From contig CAMWUH010000014.1 in NCBI GenBank assembly GCA_947177325.1, positions 1 to 18,326 on the forward strand: a DNA stretch of 18,326 nt, given 5' to 3'. Positions 1 through 6,395 of the stretch are shown here, piece after piece. Within the stretch, counting starts at the first letter, position 1. The number at the start of each line of letters is the position of its first letter. Both the position numbers and the translations under genes were made by a program. The notes beneath the pieces are model-generated. The model saw only the letters and a program-made list of their open reading frames with translations, was not told the DNA's origin and made no database searches. Source of the DNA: an uncultured Bacteroidales bacterium (GTDB lineage: Bacteria; Bacteroidota; Bacteroidia; Bacteroidales; Muribaculaceae).

Positions 1-9
1 CTTCAGTCA

Positions 10-25
10 CGTAGCTACGGCTACG
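10..25. repeat. Small perfect hairpin downstream of the acyltransferase gene
   Basis: CGTAGC (10-15) and GCTACG (20-25) are perfect inverted repeats around the tetranucleotide TACG. Read on the plus strand this is a C(UACG)G loop of the very stable UNCG class. It lies about 90 bases beyond the stop of the last gene of the minus-strand operon, but no U-tract follows it on that strand, so it is not a convincing terminator. The rest of 1-114 shows no supported gene. A minus-strand ATG at 34 opens a frame that runs off the window edge after 11 codons. It could be a copy of a dispersed intergenic repeat, which this window alone cannot show. Confidence 0.35.
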
Positions 26-114
26 CTCCTTCATCACAAGACAAAAATCTCTCGGTGATATGCGTCCTCAGCATTAACAAATATTGGGGAACCGGGTCTT
101 TATCGTGGCAGGCG

Positions 115-984
115 CTATTGGTTGCGCTTACGTTTCCAGCGGTTGTGGCTCCAGAGCCACGCCCAGGGACATTGGCGTATGCTCGATTCAAGGCGTTGAA
201 GATAGGCTCGGGTGTAAGGGTTAGGCTCGCCATCGGTCAAGGGAAGAAGGGGGGTGATGCGGAGGTCGTAGTGACCGCGCTTGCGCGGCATCATCTCGGC
301 ATAGACAAATTCAGTGTCGAGCCGGGTGCCGATAACTTCTCCGCCATCAACGTAGGCGGTGTCAATACCCAGAAAGTCAGTCCAATGCTTCAAGACAGGG
401 GTAAATGGACGCTGGTCGGCAATGAACCCGCAAACAAAGGTGCGTCCGCTCTTGTTGAGCTCCACGAGTCGGCGAAAGGTTTTCGCCATAGGAATGTTTT
501 CAGTGCCGAAGCGGCTGCGAAGTTTAAGCATCAGGCGGTCCATCATCTTGTCGCGCAGGGGATGGTATATCTCACACGAAATTGCCTCAGGGTTGAATTT
601 CAGGGCGGCTACGGTGACCCACTCCCAGTTGCCGAAGTGGCCGAGCATCATAGTGACGGATTTGCCACGGGCGACTGCGTCGTTGACAAATTCGGCACCC
701 TCAACGTTGACTCGGCGAAGCATCCGGCTATTGCTTACATGGGCAAGCTTGGCGGTTTCAATGAAGATGTCGCAGAGGTGGCGATAGAATTTACGCTCAA
801 TGCGCCGGCGCTCTTTTTCGGGCATCTCAGGGAAGGCCATTTCGAGGTTTTGGCGCACAACCTTAAGGCGATATTTAGCGATGTGGTAGAGAATGAAGCC
901 GGCAAGGTCGCTGATGCGATAAAGTACGCATAGTGGCAACATGGCCGCCAGCTTAAGCAAACCGTAGACTATTTTGTATTTCAT
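115..984 (-). CDS. LpxL/HtrB-family lipid A-type acyltransferase
   Basis: Predicted lysophospholipid/lipid A biosynthesis acyltransferase of 289 residues, near the usual family length. This family transfers an acyl chain to a lipid A precursor at the cytoplasmic face of the inner membrane. Seen: a hydrophobic N-terminal segment (about residues 5-35) that would anchor the protein, the catalytic HX4E motif as HFGNWE at residues 116-121, and the C-terminal WLWSHNRWK typical of the family. The ATG at 984 overlaps the TGA of the upstream glycosyltransferase gene (ATGA), so translation is probably coupled. It is the last gene of the seven-gene minus-strand operon. Its position after sugar transferases suggests it acylates lipid A or another glycolipid made with this cluster; the Bacteroidetes ornithine/aminolipid acyltransferases are a less likely alternative. 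Family assignment is firm; the substrate is inferred. Confidence 0.9.
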   Translation of the reverse strand: MKYKIVYGLLKLAAMLPLCVLYRISDLAGFILYHIAKYRLKVVRQNLEMAFPEMPEKERRRIERKFYRHLCDIFIETAKLAHVSNSRMLRRVNVEGAEFVNDAVARGKSVTMMLGHFGNWEWVTVAALKFNPEAISCEIYHPLRDKMMDRLMLKLRSRFGTENIPMAKTFRRLVELNKSGRTFVCGFIADQRPFTPVLKHWTDFLGIDTAYVDGGEVIGTRLDTEFVYAEMMPRKRGHYDLRITPLLPLTDGEPNPYTRAYLQRLESSIRQCPWAWLWSHNRWKRKRNQ

Positions 985-1868
985 TTCAATTTGCTGTATA
1001 ATTTGTCGATAATCACAGCATCGACGTTTTCATCAAATTTGCGAGCCCAAAGGTGTTCGGCTTTTTCAAGCATCGGCATATCATCGGCCCGGAACACCCA
1101 GGGATGACGAATACTCTCGCCGCGGGTCCAGTCAATCAACCGCATATTGCCGAGATTGATTTCCTGCTGATTTTTCACTTTTTGCGTCACAAAAAGGTTG
1201 TCTTTAAAGGGAGAGTTCATGACGAGCGTGGGGAGAAAAATTTCATCACACGTGGTTGTGTGGCGAAACACTTTCTCAAGCCAATCTTCGTGACTGACCA
1301 CGTAGCGGGCCAACGGGTCGGTGATGCTGAACCATTGCGAGCCGAAGTGGAAATCAACATTTCGGTTAATACGGAAACCCACTGCCATCTGCAGCCCTTT
1401 GACTATGTGGTTGACTATGCGGGTTGCGAAGCGGAGCTCCCCTTCGGGAAAGACGCTATAGTAGCGAAATCGCGAAAAGGTAGATTTCTTAAATTCCCAT
1501 AAGTTAAGGAATTCCTTACCTTGGTGGGAGTCGAAAAAGCGGTGAATTTCGTCTTGGGATTTAATGGGCATATCAAGGCCCGAGAGAAGATGATAGTAGT
1601 CGTAGCTATCAGTAGTTGTCGCCTCTTTGAGCAGAGCCAATTCGGCGCGCATTATGCTCACACCGCCCCAGTTGACTTTAAGCCGCTCGGGGAGGAAACG
1701 CAACCGCGAATAACGGGGAGCGCCATCGAAATCAGCCGGATTGAAGTCAGAGGCCTTCCCATCGACGTGAACGTAAATGTCGTTGCGGGGATGGTCGAGC
1801 AGTTCAATCAACTTGCGAAGCTGGTTGAAATTTTTGTGGGCGAGAATGAGATAAGCGTGTTTTCCCAT
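981..1868 (-). CDS. GT14-like (core-2/I-branching type) glycosyltransferase
   Basis: Predicted member of the core-2/I-branching beta-1,6-N-acetylglucosaminyltransferase family (Pfam Branch, CAZy GT14), 295 residues. Seen: the family start HAYLILAHKN followed by the IYVHVDGK segment, and the central YDYYHLLSGLDMPIKS block, which strongly resembles bacterial homologues. Also present is the SQWFSITDPLARYV segment and an acidic CDEIFLPTL stretch near the usual catalytic Glu region. In bacteria these enzymes add a sugar branch to surface polysaccharide or O-antigen; the donor cannot be read from sequence. The frame extends to a TTG at 1871, but the adjacent ATG at 1868 gives the natural start and was chosen. 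It lies 7 bases after the preceding gene and overlaps the acyltransferase start by 4 bases. Confidence 0.87.
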   Translation of the reverse strand: MGKHAYLILAHKNFNQLRKLIELLDHPRNDIYVHVDGKASDFNPADFDGAPRYSRLRFLPERLKVNWGGVSIMRAELALLKEATTTDSYDYYHLLSGLDMPIKSQDEIHRFFDSHQGKEFLNLWEFKKSTFSRFRYYSVFPEGELRFATRIVNHIVKGLQMAVGFRINRNVDFHFGSQWFSITDPLARYVVSHEDWLEKVFRHTTTCDEIFLPTLVMNSPFKDNLFVTQKVKNQQEINLGNMRLIDWTRGESIRHPWVFRADDMPMLEKAEHLWARKFDENVDAVIIDKLYSKLK

Positions 1869-1875
1869 CAAATAA

Positions 1876-2796
1876 TCAAGATTTCAGAATGAATTGAGCA
1901 ATAGAGTCGGGAGCCGCAGAGGCTAACCGGCTATCCTTATAATTGGTTTTCTGGAAGAAGGAATCGCGAGTGAGCTCATCGAAGAGTTGGGGAGAGTAGG
2001 TATCGGTTGCGTGGTCGCCCCAGAGAGCATGGGTTGGGTCCTGATCAACCTTAGGCATTCGGGCAAATAGCTCGGCAGCATCGGCATTGTTGTCCACAGC
2101 GAGATTCAAAAGCAGATGGTGGATGAAATAGTTGATTTTGCTGTTTTCATCTTTCCAATAGATATTATTTGCTGCCCGCCAGATGCTCAGCAGTTCATTG
2201 CCTTTCTTACCGCGAATAAAACAGCTTTGGATAAGGGCATAAGAGCCTCGGATTTTACTTCCGGCCATAAAGAGGAAGAAATCTTCATCCATAATGTATT
2301 GAGGAATCGGGGCGGTAACATAGTCGGTTGCGTCAAGCCATACACCCCCATGTTCATAAAGAAGCTCTATACGACAGATGTCGCTGAATTGAGTATGGGG
2401 GATTTTGCCCTCTTTCCATTTCCTGACAATGAAATCGGGGAGAGTAATCCAATCGAAGAGGGTGTTTTCATCGAGAACCACGAGCTCTTGCTTGAGGTGA
2501 CGGCGCATACTCCGAAAGCAGGCTTTGACCAGCTCGGGAGCATTATCTTCGCCCTGAAACCAAATGGTAAAGGCGCGCTCGGGCTCATTGCCGCCTGCCA
2601 TCGGCTCCGGTTTCAGCTTGCTCACCTCAGGTGCGTAGCGGCGGAGATAGCCCATAGCAGCCGAACGGGTGGCTTGATAGCGACGGCGACGGCGATTCAG
2701 ACGGCCGTCCCAAAAGGGGTTAAGCACGTGGCCAAGGGTTATCAGATGCAATTGCTGCTTTATTCGCCCAAGCGAGCGACTTATCGTGCTACTCAT
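1876..2796 (-). CDS. Capsular-polysaccharide-type (GT32-like) sugar transferase
   Basis: Predicted glycosyltransferase of the capsular polysaccharide synthesis family (Pfam Caps_synth/Gly_transf_sug, GT32-like), 306 residues. Seen: IWFQG at residues 78-82, the start of the GT-A fold; HTQFSDICRIELLYEHGG at about 134-151; and the acidic metal/donor site WLDATD at 153-158, where a DxD would be. The N-terminal 50 residues are strongly basic (RRRRR at 35-39), suggesting peripheral contact with the membrane. There is no signal peptide, so it should act in the cytoplasm on a lipid-linked glycan. The ATG at 2796 overlaps the TGA of the LicD gene by ATGA, pointing to coupled translation. Donor and acceptor are unknown. 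Confidence 0.85.
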   Translation of the reverse strand: MSSTISRSLGRIKQQLHLITLGHVLNPFWDGRLNRRRRRYQATRSAAMGYLRRYAPEVSKLKPEPMAGGNEPERAFTIWFQGEDNAPELVKACFRSMRRHLKQELVVLDENTLFDWITLPDFIVRKWKEGKIPHTQFSDICRIELLYEHGGVWLDATDYVTAPIPQYIMDEDFFLFMAGSKIRGSYALIQSCFIRGKKGNELLSIWRAANNIYWKDENSKINYFIHHLLLNLAVDNNADAAELFARMPKVDQDPTHALWGDHATDTYSPQLFDELTRDSFFQKTNYKDSRLASAAPDSIAQFILKS

Positions 2797-3551
2797 TTCT
2801 TAAAGATTTTAACGTTGTGGGACCATTGTTTAGGCGTCATATAATCGGGGCCATATACAATTTTGAGGTAGGCATCAGGATCGCTGAAAGCCATAAATTC
2901 ATAATCCTCAAATTTAATTTTACCCAAGTTGTCAAACCATTTGCGGGGGATGACGGTGCGATAATTGTCGGCGCCAACGGCATGAGCCACCAATCCGCTC
3001 GCCTGATGAGGATTGTTGTGGACAATTGAATCGAGTTTATTCATCCACCAACCGAATGAATGGCGGTAGGACTTGATAATTGAGATAAAGTCATGGCGAC
3101 GGCGATGATATATCCGGTTGTTGACACTCATAATGCTATGCATGAATTTCCTGCACTCTTCAGGGTCTTCGGGAACGGCTTCGAGGGGGAACACATCCAC
3201 CCAGACACCAAAGCTAAGCACGCCGGTAGAGTCACGCGACCATGTTTCAACGTCGGCTACCTTAGCTATGCCTGAAGGGCTGATTTTCTCCTCCGGGTTA
3301 AAGTTGTAAACGAGCTTATATTTATCGCTCTTATATGAGTGGATAAATCTGTCGAAATCCTCGCGTAGCATAAATATGTCGGCATCGTCGTCCCAAGGAA
3401 TAAACCCGCCGTGACGCACAGCCCCTAACAAGGTGCCGCTCGACAGGGTGTAGGGTATGTTGTTTTCGCGGCAAAAACGGTCGATATCTTTCATTATCTC
3501 GAGAATAATGCCGTGCTTCTCTTTGAGGGTAAGTTCGGTTTTATTTTCCAT
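2793..3551 (-). CDS. LicD-family phosphotransferase
   Basis: Predicted LicD-family protein (PF04991), 252 residues. Members have a nucleotidyltransferase fold and transfer phosphocholine or a polyol-phosphate from a CDP-linked donor to a glycan; eukaryotic fukutin and FKRP belong to the same family and transfer ribitol-phosphate. Seen: the diagnostic SGTLLGAVRHGG at residues 38-49, followed by PWDDDADIF at 52-60, with Asp54-56 and Asp58 as likely metal ligands. Its partners are an IspD-like cytidylyltransferase and an SDR just upstream, so the donor is more likely a CDP-polyol than CDP-choline: no choline kinase, choline transporter or LicC-like gene is seen here. A 36-base gap separates it from the SDR gene, and its stop overlaps the next start. 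Confidence 0.92.
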   Translation of the reverse strand: MENKTELTLKEKHGIILEIMKDIDRFCRENNIPYTLSSGTLLGAVRHGGFIPWDDDADIFMLREDFDRFIHSYKSDKYKLVYNFNPEEKISPSGIAKVADVETWSRDSTGVLSFGVWVDVFPLEAVPEDPEECRKFMHSIMSVNNRIYHRRRHDFISIIKSYRHSFGWWMNKLDSIVHNNPHQASGLVAHAVGADNYRTVIPRKWFDNLGKIKFEDYEFMAFSDPDAYLKIVYGPDYMTPKQWSHNVKIFKK

Positions 3552-3587
3552 TTCAGAAAGGATGTTAAGATTTCCGCAAAGTTACGA

Positions 3588-4628
3588 TTATTTTTTGGAA
3601 TTACTGACCTCCCGAAGGTAGCGGACGAGGCGCCGGAGCATATCGGGGAGAGCGACCCGAGGTCGCCAGCCGAGGGCAAGGAGCTTGTCGGGGGCGAGGT
3701 TGACGGTGGTGTCGGGGGCGTAGGCAGCATTTTCAACCGGCACAACAACCACTTTCCCCTGAGGGTTGAAGATTTCGCAAAACATTTCGCCTAACCGGCG
3801 GACTGTCACATAGGAGCCGGGGGTGGCCACGTTGTAGACTTCGCCCGGCTGTCCTTTCAATAATATATATATCAGGGCCGACACACAATCGACGGTGTAG
3901 CAATAGGGCTTGGCCGAGCGCCCCTCGGTGTGGAGCCGAATATCGCGTCCCTCGATTGCACTGCGCGCGAATTGAGCGAAAACGCGGTTATCATCAGGGG
4001 CGATCCCTGCACCGAATGTCTGGGTCAAGCGAGCTACAGTGGCGGGCACACCATATTCGCGGGCGTAGCAAAAGGCCATATATTCGGCGGCCAATTTGCC
4101 CAGGGCATAGCTACTTCGGGGCGACTGCCGGTCAATCGCGCCGATGCGGGTTTCATCGACCGGGTCGCTGTCGAAGATTTGGCCACAAACTTCAATCGAC
4201 GAGAGGTAAACAACGCCCTTTACACGATTTCGGCGGGCATACTCCAAGATTGCGCGCATGGTGGTTATGGCGAGCAAATACGTTTGGGCGGGATGGTCGG
4301 AGATATAGCGTCCGTTGGTAGGGCTTGCGCAGTGGATAATGTAGTCGGCCATTAAAGGAGAGCCGTCAAAATACTGACAAATGTCAGCATCTTCAATCAA
4401 AACTTTATCGCCCAGGTCGGCAAACATTGCTTCAGCTTTCAGGCGATTGCGCACGAGAGCAATCAGCCTGATGCCGCAGTTTTGAGCTGCCAGGCATCTA
4501 ACCACCATCGAGCCTATCAGGCCGGTGGCCCCGGTCACAACAACCCGGCTGCCACCGAGCTTTTCAATCTGGTCAGGAGTGAGCGAAAAGCTGTCGATAT
4601 CTTCCTGAAGAGTAACGCTGAGTTCCAT
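3588..4628 (-). CDS. NAD-dependent epimerase/dehydratase (extended SDR)
   Basis: Predicted extended short-chain dehydrogenase of 346 residues with a Rossmann fold. Seen: the dinucleotide motif GATGLIG at residues 33-39, the strand-4 YLSSIEVCG block at about 141-149 carrying the catalytic Ser, and the catalytic Tyr174-x3-Lys178 pair in YALGK. A short unconserved stretch of about 26 residues precedes the fold. The gene starts immediately after the TAA of the IspD-like gene, with no spacer. That pairing resembles known cytidylyltransferase/SDR pairs and the Bcs1/Acs1 fusion that make CDP-polyols. The reaction could therefore be reduction or modification of a CDP-sugar or sugar-phosphate, but a UDP- or dTDP-sugar epimerase or dehydratase role cannot be excluded. 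The fold is certain; the substrate is inferred. Confidence 0.88.
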   Translation of the reverse strand: MELSVTLQEDIDSFSLTPDQIEKLGGSRVVVTGATGLIGSMVVRCLAAQNCGIRLIALVRNRLKAEAMFADLGDKVLIEDADICQYFDGSPLMADYIIHCASPTNGRYISDHPAQTYLLAITTMRAILEYARRNRVKGVVYLSSIEVCGQIFDSDPVDETRIGAIDRQSPRSSYALGKLAAEYMAFCYAREYGVPATVARLTQTFGAGIAPDDNRVFAQFARSAIEGRDIRLHTEGRSAKPYCYTVDCVSALIYILLKGQPGEVYNVATPGSYVTVRRLGEMFCEIFNPQGKVVVVPVENAAYAPDTTVNLAPDKLLALGWRPRVALPDMLRRLVRYLREVSNSKK

Positions 4629-5348
4629 TTAAAAGCCGAATACCTGTTGATTTTCATGCACCTCAATCATGGCGCGGAAAATAAAAAAGTCAGTGGGAGT
4701 GGTGATTTTGATATTCTCGTCGGGGCCTATGACGGGGTGAATGGCGTGGCCATAATGAGTCATCATGGTGCAGGAGTCGATAAAGTCGTTGCGCCCCTCC
4801 ATGCGAGCTCGCTCGTGAGCGGCCAAAATGTCGGGGAGTCGAAATGTTTGCGGAGCGCGTGCAATCAAGGAGTCGGCCCGGGGCGGTATTTCCAGAGCGC
4901 CGTCGGGGTGCTTAACCACAAAAGTCTCGATAGCTTTAACGCAGGTGACGGAGCTACCGAACTCGTTGACAGCCTCGATGTTGTCGGTAATGGTTTTTTC
5001 GGTAATCAGCGGTCTGACTCCGTCGTGGATGAGCACATTGCAATCATCGCCGTAGACCCGGCGAGCGGCGCAAAGGCCATTGTAGATGCTCTCCTGTCCG
5101 GTAGCTCCGCCAGGCACTACCGCGCCAACCTTTGTAATCTCAAACTTCTTGAGTTGCTTCTCAAGGAATGGAATCCAATCAGCCAGGCAAACCACTACGA
5201 TACCATCGATTTGAGGGTGGTTGTCAAAGAGTTCGAGAGTGTAGACAATCACCGGTTTGCCGCGCAACTCCAGGAATTGCTTCGGTTTTGAGACGGTGTT
5301 CATGCGGCTGCCGGTGCCTCCGGCAAAAATGACTGCAATATTTTTCAT
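4629..5348 (-). CDS. IspD/TarI-like CTP:polyol-phosphate cytidylyltransferase
   Basis: Predicted cytidylyltransferase of the IspD/TarI family, 239 residues. Seen: AGGTGSRM at residues 9-16 and KPKQF at 21-25 (CTP binding), HDGVRP at 108-113, APQTFR at 165-170 and ENIKITTPTD at 211-220. The frame opens at a TTG at 5372, but the ATG at 5348 puts the nucleotide-binding loop at the usual distance from the N-terminus and was chosen. The family makes either CDP-methylerythritol (IspD, isoprenoid pathway) or CDP-ribitol and similar polyols (TarI, CRPPA/ISPD). Placement in a glycan operon between a glycosyltransferase, an SDR and a LicD gene favours the second role. APQTFR, where IspD enzymes usually have a TPQ-type sequence, also leans that way. 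It could still be the cell's IspD; finding a second copy elsewhere in the genome would settle that. Confidence 0.85.
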   Translation of the reverse strand: MKNIAVIFAGGTGSRMNTVSKPKQFLELRGKPVIVYTLELFDNHPQIDGIVVVCLADWIPFLEKQLKKFEITKVGAVVPGGATGQESIYNGLCAARRVYGDDCNVLIHDGVRPLITEKTITDNIEAVNEFGSSVTCVKAIETFVVKHPDGALEIPPRADSLIARAPQTFRLPDILAAHERARMEGRNDFIDSCTMMTHYGHAIHPVIGPDENIKITTPTDFFIFRAMIEVHENQQVFGF

Positions 5349-5368
5349 TTCTCGGGTTGGCTCAAATA

Positions 5369-6208
5369 TCAAATAATGTTGCGGAAACGCTCCGGAATGG
5401 TAGCCACAAACTTAATTCCGAAAGTCGTAGGTTTGTTGATTGCGAAAATAGGGCGGCAGAATTTTTGCATCGTTCTGACACGACCCACAATTTTATCCCA
5501 CGGCCGCTCTTTAACGGCACTAACCTTCTCTATGGCCCGCTGACGCTTGAGTTGATGGCGGGTCCAGCCATTTTCCACACGTGAAGGCTCGGCCGAAATT
5601 GCGCGCAGATGTTCCAAATCAACTCCGCCGAAGTGAAAGAGGAACAGCCCCTTGGCGATATGGAAATTCCGCCCCTTGACGCGGTGGCAGCCGCCACCCC
5701 ATGTAAGAGGCCGGGTGATAATCGACGGTTTGGTGTAGCGCGAATAGAGCCAGCCGCGGAATCGCTGCTGCAAGAATGGCTTCGAGAAGTCAATTTTACC
5801 CTCGGTGGGGAGATGTTGCAACACATCGACGCCAAAGCCGGAGTGGCAATCGTGGGGAGGGAGCGCCGAAAGGAAATCGGCGAGTTCAACCCCAAGCGCA
5901 GGGTCAACCACCAAAAATTCATCGGCATCGGTGGCGATGACCATATCGGCCCCGTTGGCAAAGAGGTCGGCAGCTTTGGCCGAAATGAAACGAGAGCGCT
6001 GCCGCTCGGTCGAGACCACGTCGCCCTTCATTTTTTCAACGAGCTCAGTGTTGACGCCCCGGCAAAAACCGGGGATTTCCTGATCGGTTCCGTCGAAGTA
6101 GACGTAGAGATTTTCACGCCCCAATCGAGAGCCGTAGTATTCCACCCATTTTTCGAGAAAGCGGTCGTTGCGCACCATTGTGATGGCTTGGATTTTTTTT
6201 CGTTTCAT
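5369..6208 (-). CDS. GT2-like glycosyltransferase (Glyco_tranf_2_4 type)
   Basis: Predicted glycosyltransferase of about 279 residues, first gene of the minus-strand operon. Seen: ITMVRNDRFLEKWVEYYG at residues 9-26, the opening of the Glyco_tranf_2_4/GT92-like group; YVYFDGTDQ at 35-43; and the DxD-type site DADEF at 94-98. A His-rich HFGGVDLEHL segment lies in the C-terminal half. The frame extends to a TTG at 6253, inside the promoter, so the ATG at 6208 is the sensible start. It begins about 27 bases after the predicted transcription start and ends 20 bases before the cytidylyltransferase gene. There is no signal peptide or membrane segment, so it is expected to act in the cytoplasm. Donor and acceptor are unknown. 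Confidence 0.83.
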   Translation of the reverse strand: MKRKKIQAITMVRNDRFLEKWVEYYGSRLGRENLYVYFDGTDQEIPGFCRGVNTELVEKMKGDVVSTERQRSRFISAKAADLFANGADMVIATDADEFLVVDPALGVELADFLSALPPHDCHSGFGVDVLQHLPTEGKIDFSKPFLQQRFRGWLYSRYTKPSIITRPLTWGGGCHRVKGRNFHIAKGLFLFHFGGVDLEHLRAISAEPSRVENGWTRHQLKRQRAIEKVSAVKERPWDKIVGRVRTMQKFCRPIFAINKPTTFGIKFVATIPERFRNII

Positions 6209-6240
6209 AGCGCTGCGTAATTTGATTCTGTATGTTTCTC

Positions 6241-6271
6241 CAAAATTACGCAATATTTATCTCTTATCCAA
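6241..6271 (-). promoter_or_regulatory. Bacteroidetes-type promoter of the glycan operon
   Basis: On the minus strand TAATTTTG (6248 to 6241) matches the -7 consensus TAnnTTTG exactly. TTGG (6271 to 6268) sits 19 bases upstream at the -33 position. Transcription should begin near 6235, leaving a leader of about 27 bases before the ATG at 6208. The element faces away from the hydrolase promoter 25 bases further right. No other exact match precedes the seven genes, so this is probably the operon's main promoter. Confidence 0.7.
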
Positions 6272-6295
6272 TTTTGCATTGGTGATTTTTCAGTA

Positions 6296-6327
6296 TTTGC
6301 AGGTAATTCGGTTTTTTATTAAATTTG
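6296..6327 (+). promoter_or_regulatory. Bacteroidetes-type promoter of the glycoside hydrolase
   Basis: TTTG (6296-6299), 20 bases, then TAAATTTG (6320-6327): exact -33 and -7 matches at ideal spacing. The predicted start near 6334 leaves a leader of about 60 bases before the ATG at 6396. Together with the minus-strand promoter this forms a compact divergent control region, in which a single regulator could affect both units. Confidence 0.75.
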
Positions 6328-6395
6328 CGGTAGCAATTTTTCTAACGCTGATTGCAGTTTTATAACCTTATAATACTATTTAGAGATCTCACCCC

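Noticed and set aside
55..933. 292-codon open frame on the plus strand opposite the acyltransferase
   Set aside because: It is the antisense shadow of a gene with clear catalytic motifs; its translation has no recognisable domain.
2793..3551. Phosphocholine decoration by the LicD protein
   Set aside because: No choline kinase, choline transporter or LicC-type gene is present; the IspD-like/SDR neighbours favour a polyol donor.
5349..5372. TTG start adding eight residues to the cytidylyltransferase
   Set aside because: It would overlap the preceding stop and shift the CTP loop away from the N-terminus; the ATG at 5348 fits the family.
6209..6253. TTG start adding 15 residues to the GT2-like transferase
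   Set aside because: It lies inside and upstream of the predicted transcription start; the ATG at 6208 is better placed.
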